A DNA stretch of 64,000 nucleotides from contig CALFYS010000117.1 of NCBI GenBank assembly GCA_937952245.1, forward strand, positions 39,321-103,320, in the 5' to 3' direction. Below the pieces are notes generated by a model. It did no database searches. It saw only the letters and a program-made list of their open reading frames with translations, and was not told the origin of the DNA. A program made the position numbers and the translations under genes. This document shows, one piece after another, positions 15,741 through 24,821 of the stretch. This DNA comes from an uncultured Alphaproteobacteria bacterium. GTDB lineage: Bacteria > Pseudomonadota > Alphaproteobacteria > Puniceispirillales > UBA1172. Positions within the stretch are counted from its first letter, which is position 1. Every line of letters begins with the position of its first letter.

Positions 15741-18215
15741 ATGGCAACACTTCCACAACACGCTAAAGCCGTCATTATTGGCGGTGGGGTGGTCGGCTGT
15801 TCCGTCGCCTATCACCTGACAAAACTGGGCTGGACCGATGTTGTCTTGCTGGAACGCAAACAATTGACTTGCGGGACAACATGGCACGCCGCGGGGCTGA
15901 TCGCGCAATTGCGCGCCACCCAAAACATGACGCGCTTGGCGAAATATTCGCAAGAATTGTATTTCAATCTTGAAGATGAAACAGGCGTGGCCACGGGCAT
16001 TAAGCGCAACGGTTCCATCACCGTGGCCTTGACCGACGAACGGATGGAAGAGCTTCGCCGTTCAGCAGCGATGGCGCGGGCATTCGGGGTGGAAATTGAT
16101 GAAATCCCCACCGATGAAATCGCCCGTCTTTACCCCGGGTTGAATGTTGAAGACGCGGTTGGCGGTGTTTGGTTGCCAAAAGATGGTCAGGGCGATCCGG
16201 TAAACATTACCCAAGCTTTGGCGAAAGGCGCGAAAATGCGCGGCGCGAATATCATCCAAGGCGTAAAGGTCACCGGCGTTACTGTTGAAGATGGAAAAGC
16301 CGTTGGCGTTGAAACAGAAGACGGCAATATCCGTGCTGATTTCGTTGTTAATTGCGGCGGGATGTGGGCGCGTGAAGTGGGCGCCATGGCCGGTGTTGCC
16401 GTGCCGCTTCATGCTTGTGAACATTTCTACATTGTCACCGAAGGCATTGAAGGGTTGCAAAGCAATTTGCCGGTGTTGCGGGTGCCGGATGAATGTGCCT
16501 ATTACAAAGAAGATGCGGGCAAAATTATGCTGGGGGCGTTTGAGCCAAACTCAAAGCCTTGGGGGATGGATGGTATCCCTGAAGATTTTGAATTTGATAG
16601 CCTGCCCGAAGATTTTGACCATTTTGAACCCATCCTTGAAAAAGCGGTTGAACGTCTGCCGGTTCTGGGCACAGCGGGGATTCAAACCTTCTTTAATGGT
16701 CCGGAAAGCTTTACCCCCGATGACCGCTATATCCTTGGCGAAGCCCCTGAAGTGAAGAATTTCTTTGTGGCGGCTGGCTTTAATTCGGTGGGGATTCAAT
16801 CCGCGGGTGGCGCGGGCATGGTGCTGGCCGAATGGATGGATAAAGGCAACGCCCCCATGGATTTATGGGATGTCGATATTCGCCGGATGCAACCTTTCCA
16901 AGTCAATAAAAAATACCTGCATGATCGGGTGAGTGAAACCCTTGGTCTGCTTTACGCGGATCACTTCCCTTACCGCCAGTTTGAAACAGGGCGGGATGTT
17001 CGCCGTTCACCGCTGCATCACCGTTTAGAAGATGCCGGGGCGTGTTTCGGAGAAGTGAACGGCTGGGAACGTGCCAATTGGTTCTTGCCTGCCGCTGAAC
17101 GTGCCGCGGGCAAAACCGCTGAATATGAATATTCATGGAAACGTCAAAACTGGTTTGAGCATAACGCCGCTGAACATAAAGCCATTCGTGAAACGGTGGG
17201 GATGTTCGATATGTCCAGTTTCGGCAAGATCATGGTCATGGGCAAAGATGCCGAAGCCGTGCTTCAGTTGGTGGCGGGCAATGATGTTGCCGTTGATAAT
17301 GGCAAGATCGTCTATACCCAATTCTTGAATAGCGATGGCGGGATCGAAGCGGATGTGACCATCACCAGATTGTCTGCAGACCGCTTTATTATCGTGACCC
17401 CTGCCGCCACCATCCGCCGTGATATTAACTGGATTGAACGTCATATTCCTGATGGCGCGCATTGTTCGGTCATGGATGTGACGGCGATGGAAAGCGTCAT
17501 GGTGGTGATGGGGCCGCAATCCCGTGACTTCCTGCAACCGTTGATCCCGCAAAGCCTCGCGAATGAAGATTTCCCCTTTGGCACAATGCAAGAGGTTGAA
17601 ATCGGTTACGCCACGGCGCGCGCCCATCGCGTGACTTATGTCGGTGAATTGGGCTGGGAGCTCTATGTATCGGCGGATATGGCGGTGCATGTTTATGATG
17701 AATTGATGAAGCGTGGCCAAGACCATGCCATCACCCATTGTGGCTTGCATACGCTTGATTCCTGCCGCATCGAAAAAGCCTTCCGCCATTTCGGGCATGA
17801 TATTTCCAACGAAGATCATGTGCTGGAAGCAGGCTTGGGCTTTGCCGCGAAAATTGGCAAGCAATCGGGCCGGTTCGGTGATTTCATTGGCCGTGAAGCG
17901 GTGATGCGCAAGAAAGAAGACGGGCTGAACGCGCGTTTGATGCAGTTCAAATTAAAAGACCCGATGCCGCTTCTTTATCACAATGAAGCCATTCTCCGTG
18001 ATGGTGAGATTGTGGGGTATTTAACATCAGGAAATTACGGTCATCACCTTGGTGGTGCCGTTGGCCTTGGTTATGTCCCTTGCCGTGATAAAGGCGAAGA
18101 TGCCAAATCGCAATTGGCGTCTGAATATATGATTGATGTGGCTGGACAAAAGGTCATGGCAGAAGTTAGCCTGAAGCCAATGTATGATCCAACCGCGGAA
18201 CGCGTTAAAGCCTAG
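15741..18215 (+). CDS. FAD-dependent oxidoreductase-GcvT fusion, dimethylglycine/sarcosine dehydrogenase-like (B)
   Basis: An 824-residue paralogue of the preceding gene, starting 2 bp after its stop. The FAD motif AVIIGGGVVGCSVAYHL and CGTTWHAAG (candidate covalent-FAD His49) open the oxidoreductase half; LPKDGQGDPVNITQAL replaces the DGDIDP type seen in copies A and C. The C-terminal GcvT half has VGMFDMSSFGKIMVMGKDA, YTQFLNSDGGIEADVTI, VTYVGELGWELYV and LHTLDSCRIEKAFRHFGHDI. This pattern is nearer the classic sarcosine/dimethylglycine dehydrogenases. It probably demethylates a tertiary or secondary N-methyl amine with folate as one-carbon acceptor. The two tandem enzymes may take successive methyl groups (inference). 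Confidence 0.88.
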   Translation: MATLPQHAKAVIIGGGVVGCSVAYHLTKLGWTDVVLLERKQLTCGTTWHAAGLIAQLRATQNMTRLAKYSQELYFNLEDETGVATGIKRNGSITVALTDERMEELRRSAAMARAFGVEIDEIPTDEIARLYPGLNVEDAVGGVWLPKDGQGDPVNITQALAKGAKMRGANIIQGVKVTGVTVEDGKAVGVETEDGNIRADFVVNCGGMWAREVGAMAGVAVPLHACEHFYIVTEGIEGLQSNLPVLRVPDECAYYKEDAGKIMLGAFEPNSKPWGMDGIPEDFEFDSLPEDFDHFEPILEKAVERLPVLGTAGIQTFFNGPESFTPDDRYILGEAPEVKNFFVAAGFNSVGIQSAGGAGMVLAEWMDKGNAPMDLWDVDIRRMQPFQVNKKYLHDRVSETLGLLYADHFPYRQFETGRDVRRSPLHHRLEDAGACFGEVNGWERANWFLPAAERAAGKTAEYEYSWKRQNWFEHNAAEHKAIRETVGMFDMSSFGKIMVMGKDAEAVLQLVAGNDVAVDNGKIVYTQFLNSDGGIEADVTITRLSADRFIIVTPAATIRRDINWIERHIPDGAHCSVMDVTAMESVMVVMGPQSRDFLQPLIPQSLANEDFPFGTMQEVEIGYATARAHRVTYVGELGWELYVSADMAVHVYDELMKRGQDHAITHCGLHTLDSCRIEKAFRHFGHDISNEDHVLEAGLGFAAKIGKQSGRFGDFIGREAVMRKKEDGLNARLMQFKLKDPMPLLYHNEAILRDGEIVGYLTSGNYGHHLGGAVGLGYVPCRDKGEDAKSQLASEYMIDVAGQKVMAEVSLKPMYDPTAERVKA

Positions 18216-18234
18216 TTTTTCAGGAGTATTCGTG

Positions 18235-19788
18235 ATGATCAATAAATCCCCTGTACCAAAATCACGCCGTGCTGGTGGCCGTCAGGCCAGAAAATCACTG
18301 AGAGCCGCCCCATTAGCCGAAGAATTACGCCCCGTGCGGGCAGGGCTTTCAGGCGGTTCCTACAAGCCGCTTGATGACGCGGCCATGACCGCGGTGATTG
18401 ATGCGGTTTACCAAATCCTTGAAGAAATTGGCCTGAGCCAAGCGCCGGAATCCGGTGTTGAATATATGTGTTCCGTGGGCGCGATTGCTGGCGATGATGG
18501 ACGGGTGCGTTTCCCCCGTCATGTGATTGATGAAACGCTGGAAAAAGCCGCGCGGAATATCACGCTTCATGGCCAGTCGCCTGAATTTGATCTCGAATTA
18601 TCAGGGTCAAAAGTGCATTACGGCACGGCGGGGGCGGCTGTCCATCTGGTTGATGTGGCGGGCAATGCCTATAAAGAAAGTGAGCTGAAAGATATTTACG
18701 ATGCCGCGCGGATCGTTGAAAAAATGGATAATATCCACTTCTTCCAGCGTCCTATGGTGGCGCGTGATGTTGAAGATGCTCGTGATCTGGACATTAACAC
18801 GGTTTATGCCTCTGTTATCGGAACACGGAAGCACGTTGGCACCAGTTTCACCGAAGCTGAATATGTGCCTGAAGCCATCGAAATGCTGCATAAGATTGCC
18901 GGTGGTGAAGACGCGTGGCGGGCACGGCCATTTGTTTCAAATTCAAATTGCTTTGTGGTGCCGCCGCTTCGGTTTGCGACGGAATCCTGTTTGGTGATGG
19001 AAGAAGTCATCAAAGGCGGGATGCCGGTGTTACTGTTATCAGCGGGGCAGGCGGGGGCAACCGCGCCCGCATCCATCGCTGGCGCGGTGGCGCAAGCGGT
19101 TGCTGAAGTTTTGGCCGGGCTTGTTTATGTCAACGCGATGGTGCCCGGGCATCCTGCGATTTGCGGGACATGGCCATTTGTTTCAGATTTGCGGACTGGC
19201 GCGATGTCTGGCGGGTCAGGTGAACAAGGGCTGTTGACCGCCGCTTGCGCGCAAGTGCTGAACCATTTCAATCTGCCGTCTGGTGCCGCTTCTGGCATGG
19301 CGGATGCGAAAATGCCTGATGCGCAATCCGGCTATGAAAAAGGCTCAACCGCTGTTATGGCGGGGCTGGCTGGTCTCAACATGGCGTATGAAACCGCTGG
19401 TATGCACGCTTCGCTTCTGGGTTTCTGCCTTGAAAGCTTGATCATTGATAATGATATGCTGGGGCAATGTATGCGCTGTGTTCGCGGGGTTGAGGTGAAT
19501 GAGCAAACTTTATCCGTTGACGTGATGAAAGATGTTTGCATGGGCGGCCCGGGGCATTATCTGGGGCATGATGCGACGATTAATGTCATGCAGACCGAAT
19601 ATGTCTATCCTGAACTGGCGGATCGGTCATCACCAAAGGAATGGGAAGAGCTGGGCAAGCCTGTGTTGAACGTGGAAGCGGCCAAACGCAAAGACGCGAT
19701 CTTGTCTCAATTCATCCCTGATCATATCGGCAAAGATGTTGATGAAGTCATTCGCCAGTCCCATAAAATCTTGCTGGCGCGGGCGTAA
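18235..19788 (+). CDS. Trimethylamine methyltransferase (MttB) family protein, non-pyrrolysine (1)
   Basis: A 517-residue member of the MttB superfamily (PF06253) after a basic N-terminal tail rich in Arg. Typical stretches: GGSYKPLDDAAMTAVIDAV, KVHYGTAGAAVHLVDV, TRKHVGTSFTEAE, SAGQAGATAPASIAGAVAQ and GHYLGHDATINVMQTEYVYPEL. The frame has no internal amber codon, so it is of the non-pyrrolysine branch; characterised relatives include glycine betaine:corrinoid methyltransferase. The start at 18235 has CAGGAG 8 bp upstream; an open extension to 18184 overlaps the preceding gene. No corrinoid protein or activase gene is nearby. Together with genes A and B it suggests demethylation of a quaternary or tertiary amine. 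A perfect terminator follows. Confidence 0.87.
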   Translation: MINKSPVPKSRRAGGRQARKSLRAAPLAEELRPVRAGLSGGSYKPLDDAAMTAVIDAVYQILEEIGLSQAPESGVEYMCSVGAIAGDDGRVRFPRHVIDETLEKAARNITLHGQSPEFDLELSGSKVHYGTAGAAVHLVDVAGNAYKESELKDIYDAARIVEKMDNIHFFQRPMVARDVEDARDLDINTVYASVIGTRKHVGTSFTEAEYVPEAIEMLHKIAGGEDAWRARPFVSNSNCFVVPPLRFATESCLVMEEVIKGGMPVLLLSAGQAGATAPASIAGAVAQAVAEVLAGLVYVNAMVPGHPAICGTWPFVSDLRTGAMSGGSGEQGLLTAACAQVLNHFNLPSGAASGMADAKMPDAQSGYEKGSTAVMAGLAGLNMAYETAGMHASLLGFCLESLIIDNDMLGQCMRCVRGVEVNEQTLSVDVMKDVCMGGPGHYLGHDATINVMQTEYVYPELADRSSPKEWEELGKPVLNVEAAKRKDAILSQFIPDHIGKDVDEVIRQSHKILLARA

Positions 19789-19807
19789 GCTTGATTGCAG
19801 ATGAAAC

Positions 19808-19836
19808 AAAAGGGCGGCACGTGCCGCCCTTTTTTA
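19808..19836. terminator. Rho-independent terminator, bidirectional
   Basis: AAAAGGGCGGCAC at 19808-19820 and GTGCCGCCCTTTT at 19821-19833 form a perfect inverted repeat with T runs on both sides. It ends the methylamine operon (plus strand) and the convergent DUF1428 gene (minus strand). Confidence 0.9.
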
Positions 19837-19862
19837 TGCTGAATTTTAATGGCAAGAAAACA

Positions 19863-20210
19863 CTACTCATCCAGAAAAACGTCAAACCCACCCCAAATCA
19901 TGCGCTTTCCATCAAAGGGCATATGCTCATTTGTGATGCGCGGGTCGGTCATGATTTTCTGAACCCCAGCCATGCGGGCATCACGAGAAGGCCAGACAAG
20001 CCATGATAAAACCACGACTTCATCCGCCTCTGCTTTGACCGCCATTGGAAAAGATGTCATTTCACCATCGGGGATGTCATCCCCCCATGTATCCACAACT
20101 CTGGTAACGCCGTGGTCTTTAAACACTTCGACCATTTTTTTGGCGTGCGCCATATAGGCGTCTTTTTGATCGGCTTTAACGGCCGCCACAAACCCATCGA
20201 TATAAGTCAT
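19863..20210 (-). CDS. DUF1428 family protein (YbaA-like)
   Basis: A 115-residue protein of the DUF1428 family: MTYIDGFVAAV at the N-terminus, the WGDDIPDG segment, EVVVLSWLVWPSR and the C-terminal MPFDGKRMIWGGFDVFL. The fold is a ferredoxin-like dimeric alpha-beta barrel. The function is unknown; it is a small cytosolic protein. It starts 37 bp after soeC on the same strand and could be the last gene of that operon, but the family occurs in many unrelated contexts. Confidence 0.88.
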   Translation of the reverse strand: MTYIDGFVAAVKADQKDAYMAHAKKMVEVFKDHGVTRVVDTWGDDIPDGEMTSFPMAVKAEADEVVVLSWLVWPSRDARMAGVQKIMTDPRITNEHMPFDGKRMIWGGFDVFLDE

Positions 20211-20246
20211 TGCTGACCTCCTCTGGTTGTTTGTGGCAAGTGTACC

Positions 20247-21158
20247 TTAATGGCGCTGTCCGTAATAGAGGGTGACGGTATGTTTCGCTTCGGCAAAGAA
20301 CAACCAGCGGGAGACCATGACCCCAGCGATATGGATCAACGCCGCCAGCACCAAGGCCACAGGCGAAGACGCCGCCGCCAATAACGCCAAGCCAGGCAAG
20401 ACAATCGCCAGACCAAGGCTGATTTTACGAAGGGTATCGGCGTGTTTGCGGGCAACGACAAATCCCATTTCATGCTGCAACCAGTTTTCTTCTGAATGAG
20501 GCGGCATCAACATACGGACAGGGCCTAACGCGCCAAGGCCGGTGGCGCTTTCAGGGGTGGAACCACTGCCTTCTGCCCCCGCTTGCTTGGACCATAACAC
20601 CGCAACAACCGCCGCTGAAAGAAGCGCCAATAACGCGGGCTGGGTCAAAACAGAAGCATCTCCATTGGCCATTGCATCCATGGTGACAGCGGCGATCAAC
20701 CCGCCAGCCAAAGCATAGCCAACAAACATGAATGGTGTCAGCGGGTGGAACCAGCGGGCAACCGTTTTTAATGACGCGTAGATCATGGCGGTGCACCAGA
20801 TGGTTACCAGCGACAGGATCGCCACCGCAACGCCTAACACAAAATTAGGCGCGCCGTTCATATAGCCATCCACGGCAAAACCAAAGAGCAAAATGGTGGT
20901 CAAGGCCGCCAATACGCCTTCACGGGACAGCCAAGATGACCGCCATTGGGTCATCGCCCGCCATGCCCGTTCAGGGTGGCCAAGGTGCATGGTCGAAGAA
21001 ACCACGCCAGCACCGATCAATGCCAAGGCAACGCCATTATACACCAGCCACCAAAAGGCGGTTGGCGCGGTGATCAACCCAAGGCCGATGATGGCGGCAA
21101 GGCCAAATCCAAGGCCGGAAAGGGTGGTGAAAACAATCAGGGAAAAGGCAGGACGCAT
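20247..21158 (-). CDS. soeC: DmsC-type membrane anchor, probable SoeC of sulfite dehydrogenase
   Basis: A 303-residue inner-membrane protein with about eight transmembrane helices, of the DMSO reductase anchor (DmsC) family: PAFSLIVFTTLSGLGFGLA at the N-terminus, STMHLGHPERAWRAMTQWRSSWLSREG, which is typical of this family, and QHEMGFVVARKHADTLR. It would anchor the molybdoenzyme and ferredoxin subunits and exchange electrons with quinone. It begins 9 bp after soeB. As the pta-soeA-soeB-soeC order fits sulfonate breakdown, I read it as SoeC; a DMSO or other S/N-oxide reductase anchor remains possible. Confidence 0.8.
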   Translation of the reverse strand: MRPAFSLIVFTTLSGLGFGLAAIIGLGLITAPTAFWWLVYNGVALALIGAGVVSSTMHLGHPERAWRAMTQWRSSWLSREGVLAALTTILLFGFAVDGYMNGAPNFVLGVAVAILSLVTIWCTAMIYASLKTVARWFHPLTPFMFVGYALAGGLIAAVTMDAMANGDASVLTQPALLALLSAAVVAVLWSKQAGAEGSGSTPESATGLGALGPVRMLMPPHSEENWLQHEMGFVVARKHADTLRKISLGLAIVLPGLALLAAASSPVALVLAALIHIAGVMVSRWLFFAEAKHTVTLYYGQRH

Positions 21159-21167
21159 GACGATTTC

Positions 21168-21923
21168 CTATTGCAAGCGATCAAGAGTTTTATCAAGCCA
21201 AGACCAGAAGCCAGCGCCTTCATTGGTCTGGGTATTGGCCAAAGCCACCAGATCAACAGGACCATCTTCTTCAATTTCAGCCTGACGTGGGCGAGGCGGC
21301 AGGTATTTGTTGACGGGCTTGGTGTCTTGTTCTGGCATCAGATCAAAACCGCCACGTTCCGCCACCAATTTGCTGACATCAGAATTGGGATCACCCAAAT
21401 CACCGAAATGGCGAGCGCTGGTGGGGCAGGTGCGCACACAAGCGGGGATTTGGTCTTCTTCTTCCAAAGTTTCGTTGTAAATCCGGTCAACACAAAGGGT
21501 GCATTTCTTCATGACCCCTTCGGCAGGGTCCATCTCACGGGCGCCATAAGGGCAAGACCATGCGCAAAGACCACAGCCAATGCACCAATCTTCATTGACC
21601 AGCACAATACCATCTTCCGCCCGTTTATAGGACGCGCCAGTAGGACAAACAGGCACACAAGGCGCGTCTTCACAATGCAGGCATGATTTTGGGAAATGAA
21701 CAACCCGCGCGTCTTTGCCCGTGCCCGCTTCAAACGTATGAACACGGTTCAGCCATGACCCCACAGGGTTATCGCCATAGGCGTTGACATCGGAAAGCGG
21801 CGCGCCGTAACCAGCGGTGTTCCATTCCTTACAATTGACAACACAAGCTTGGCAACCGACACAAATATCAAGGTCAATGACAAGGCCAAGTTTAACATCT
21901 GATGGTGGTGGCATATCGGTCAT
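21168..21923 (-). CDS. soeB: 4Fe-4S ferredoxin subunit, probable SoeB
   Basis: A 251-residue DmsB-like electron-transfer subunit with four cysteine clusters for up to four [4Fe-4S] centres: CVGCQACVVNCKEWN, CLHCEDAPCVPVCPTGA, CIGCGLCAWSCPYGAREMD and CTLCVDRI with ACVRTCPTSARHFGD. There is no signal peptide, in line with a cytoplasm-facing complex. Its ATG overlaps the soeA stop by 4 bp (ATGA), so the two are translationally coupled. It should pass electrons between the molybdenum subunit SoeA and the membrane anchor SoeC. Confidence 0.87.
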   Translation of the reverse strand: MTDMPPPSDVKLGLVIDLDICVGCQACVVNCKEWNTAGYGAPLSDVNAYGDNPVGSWLNRVHTFEAGTGKDARVVHFPKSCLHCEDAPCVPVCPTGASYKRAEDGIVLVNEDWCIGCGLCAWSCPYGAREMDPAEGVMKKCTLCVDRIYNETLEEEDQIPACVRTCPTSARHFGDLGDPNSDVSKLVAERGGFDLMPEQDTKPVNKYLPPRPRQAEIEEDGPVDLVALANTQTNEGAGFWSWLDKTLDRLQ

Positions 21924-24796
21924 CGTGTGCCTCCTTTTTTCTCATCTTCGATAATTCGCAAACCATACCGCAGGGTCTGATCAGGCTTGCTGAGCCCTGC
22001 TGGTGACTGTTGAGGGGCAAAGTCAGGGAAGACCACTTCAGGTTCATCCGCGCTGGCCTTTTCAATATTGACCTTCAAATCATACCACGCGGCTTGGCCG
22101 GTGATCGGATCAGAATTCGCCCAACGCAGCCCATCTCCTTTTGGTGGGAGCAATTCATGGATCAAATGGTTGAGCAAAAATCCTTTGCGGGATTCCGGCG
22201 CGTCTTCATCCAATTGCCATGCCCCACGGCGTTTGCCGATGGCGTTCCATGTCCAAACCGTGTTGGGGTTAACGCCTTCCATAATGGCAACAGGGACGCG
22301 GATACGGCCATGGTGTGAGGTCACCCAAGCCCAATCGCCATCACTTAAGCCATGCTTTTCCGCCAACATCCCTGAAATAAACAGAGGGTTATGACCATGA
22401 ATCTGGCGCAGCCATGGGTTCTGTGATCCCCATGAATGATACATCGCCATTGGCCGCTGGGTCAGGGCATAGATCGGGAATTCATCATCATCGGTCTGTT
22501 TGTCTTCAAACGGCTGATACCATGATGGCAGCGGGGTGAAACAGGTTTTGATCTGCTCCCGCATATGTTCAGGCGGTTGAACATCACCATGGCCTTCGGC
22601 GGCCAATTTAAACTTTTGCAAGACTTCGCTGTAAATCTGGAAAGTGTAAGGCTCAGGCTTATCAAAGAAGCCCATTTCAACGGCGAAATTCTGATAAGCC
22701 ATATTGGCGTGTTTGAAATAAAGCGCGTCTTCGGGCAGATGCTTCATCCAGAAACCGCCGTTTTCAATGTAACGGTCGATCTGATTGGCGTTTGGCTCAC
22801 CTCGGCCTTCATCATCGCCATTGCCGCGGAAACCTGAAAGCGGGCCAATCCCGGGCTTGCGCTGGTGATTGGTGATGTAATCCGCGTAATCTTTATATTT
22901 TGCGGTGCCATCTTCATTGGTCATCCCCGGCAAGCCAAGGCGCGCCCCCAAATCAAGCAAGACCGATTGGAAACCGCGAACATCACGGTCAGGTTCAACC
23001 ACCGGCCAGCGAATGGCATCGGCAACCGCTTCGGCTTCACAGATCGGGCGATCCAAAAGCGAAATACAGTCATGGCGTTCCAGATAAGTCGTGTCGGGCA
23101 GAATCAAATCAGCGAAAGCCACCATCTCAGATGAATAGGCATCGGAATAAATGATTTTCGGGATTTTATATTCGCCCGTCTCAGGGTCTTTGTCGGTGAG
23201 CATTTCCATGACACCGCGGGTATTCATGGATGAATTCCACGCCATATTCGCCATATACATGAACAAGACATCCACCGGATACGGATCACCAGCATGGGCG
23301 TTGGAGATCACCATATGCATCAAGCCATGGGCGGACATCGGCGCGTCCCATGAATAGGCTTTATCAATCCGTGTTGGATTGCCATCGCCATCCACCAGCA
23401 TATCTTCAGGCCCCATCAAATATCCCAATGGCGCGCCAGGCAGAGGTGTGTTGGGCTTAATCTGGTCAGGCTTACCAGCAGGGCGGGGGTGAATAGAGGC
23501 CGGCTTCGGGTAAGGCGGCTTAAAGCGGAAACCGCCCGGGCATTCAACACTGCCCAACATCAATTGCAGGACGTGCAACGCACGGCAGGTCTGAAAGCCG
23601 TTTGAATGGGCTGAAATCCCGCGCATGGCGTGCATGGAAACAGGCCGACCAATCATTTTGTCGTGCTTGTCGCCTTTCCAATCGGTCCAAGGCTGATTGA
23701 TGGTGATGGTTTTTTCAAACGCGGCTTCGGCCAATTCCGCCGCCAATTTACGGACACGGGCGGCTGAAACGCCAGTTTTGGCTTCGGTCGCCTCAGGGCT
23801 TAATTCAGGCGTCATCCATTCTTCTGCCATCAAGGTGAAGGCCGGAACAGCAACACCGCCGGACTTAACTTTGACTTCGCCTTTAAGCTCAGGGGTGATG
23901 CCGCCTTTATTGGCAGGGACGGTCTTGCCGGTCTTGCGATCAATCACAAGAGCGTTGCCATCATCATCACGAAGGAACAGGCCATCATCGGCTTGCCCCG
24001 GGTTGCGAATAACCAGCCAAGGGGCGTTGGTGTAGCGGATCAGATAATCGACATCAATCTTGCCTGATTCCATCAACACTTGGATCAAGGATAGGATCAA
24101 CAGCCCATCACTGCCCGGGGTGATGCCAATCCAGTCATCGGCCACCGCGGAATACCCTGTTTGCACAGGATTGACGGAAATCGTCCGAACGCCGCGGTCT
24201 TTTAATTTGCCAAGGCCAATTTTGATGGGGTTGCTGTCATGGTCTTCGGCAACGCCAAAGAGCAGGAACAATTCAGTTTTTTCCCAATCCGGTGAGCCAA
24301 ACTCCCAAAACGCGCCGCCGATGGTGTAGATGCCGCCCGCCGCCATATTGACCGAACAAAACCCGCCATGGGCAGCGAAATTGGGCGTGCCAAATTGTTG
24401 CGCCCACCAACCGGTAAGAGCTTGGGATTGGTCACGGCCTGTAAAGAACGCCAGTTTTTTCGGGTCATTGGCACGAACAGGACCCAGCCAATCGGTTGCG
24501 GTGCTGAGGGCTTCTTCCCATGAGATTTCAACAAATTCACCTGAACCACGAGGGCCAACCCGCTTTAATGGCGCCCGCAAACGTGCTGGCGAAAGATGCT
24601 GCATAATCCCCGCAGACCCTTTGGCGCAAAGAACCCCTTGGTTAACCGGGTGATCACGGTTGCCCTCGATATAGCGGATGTCATCACCTTTCATATGGAC
24701 ATTGATGCCACAACGACAGGCGCACATATAACACGTGGTCTTGGCAACGCGATCGGCGCTTGCCGGTGATGTATTGATCTTCGGCTGTTTAGACAT
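21920..24796 (-). CDS. soeA: Molybdopterin oxidoreductase, probable sulfite dehydrogenase SoeA
   Basis: A 958-residue DMSO-reductase-family molybdoenzyme. The N-terminal [4Fe-4S] motif uses Cys22, Cys25, Cys29 and Cys57 (TTCYMCACRCG, VLCAKG). The likely molybdenum ligand is Cys147 in AAHGGFCSVN. Cofactor-binding domains follow through to the C-terminus (TGQAAWYDLKVNIEK). No Tat signal is present, as in cytoplasmic SoeABC, which oxidises sulfite to sulfate and feeds quinone. I use ATG 24796; the frame is open to 24967, but that part overlaps pta. It follows pta by 25 bp. Pairing with pta, and with taurine genes nearby, favours sulfite as substrate; thiosulfate, polysulfide or DMSO types cannot be excluded by eye. 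Confidence 0.83.
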   Translation of the reverse strand: MSKQPKINTSPASADRVAKTTCYMCACRCGINVHMKGDDIRYIEGNRDHPVNQGVLCAKGSAGIMQHLSPARLRAPLKRVGPRGSGEFVEISWEEALSTATDWLGPVRANDPKKLAFFTGRDQSQALTGWWAQQFGTPNFAAHGGFCSVNMAAGGIYTIGGAFWEFGSPDWEKTELFLLFGVAEDHDSNPIKIGLGKLKDRGVRTISVNPVQTGYSAVADDWIGITPGSDGLLILSLIQVLMESGKIDVDYLIRYTNAPWLVIRNPGQADDGLFLRDDDGNALVIDRKTGKTVPANKGGITPELKGEVKVKSGGVAVPAFTLMAEEWMTPELSPEATEAKTGVSAARVRKLAAELAEAAFEKTITINQPWTDWKGDKHDKMIGRPVSMHAMRGISAHSNGFQTCRALHVLQLMLGSVECPGGFRFKPPYPKPASIHPRPAGKPDQIKPNTPLPGAPLGYLMGPEDMLVDGDGNPTRIDKAYSWDAPMSAHGLMHMVISNAHAGDPYPVDVLFMYMANMAWNSSMNTRGVMEMLTDKDPETGEYKIPKIIYSDAYSSEMVAFADLILPDTTYLERHDCISLLDRPICEAEAVADAIRWPVVEPDRDVRGFQSVLLDLGARLGLPGMTNEDGTAKYKDYADYITNHQRKPGIGPLSGFRGNGDDEGRGEPNANQIDRYIENGGFWMKHLPEDALYFKHANMAYQNFAVEMGFFDKPEPYTFQIYSEVLQKFKLAAEGHGDVQPPEHMREQIKTCFTPLPSWYQPFEDKQTDDDEFPIYALTQRPMAMYHSWGSQNPWLRQIHGHNPLFISGMLAEKHGLSDGDWAWVTSHHGRIRVPVAIMEGVNPNTVWTWNAIGKRRGAWQLDEDAPESRKGFLLNHLIHELLPPKGDGLRWANSDPITGQAAWYDLKVNIEKASADEPEVVFPDFAPQQSPAGLSKPDQTLRYGLRIIEDEKKGGTR

Positions 24797-24821
24797 GATT
24801 AATCCCCGAGGACAGGTTGAA

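Noticed and set aside
13252..18215. DMSP demethylase DmdA
   Set aside because: DmdA is a stand-alone GcvT-fold protein of roughly 370 residues; here GcvT is the C-terminal half of FAD-dependent proteins over 800 residues with a covalent-FAD motif.
18235..19788. Pyrrolysine-containing MttB
   Set aside because: Neither this gene nor the paralogue at 42548-44101 has an in-frame TAG; both read through without interruption to a TAA stop.
20247..24796. DMSO reductase DmsABC
   Set aside because: The folds are shared, but no Tat signal is present and the pta gene is in the same operon beside taurine genes; sulfite dehydrogenase fits better, though the reading is not final.
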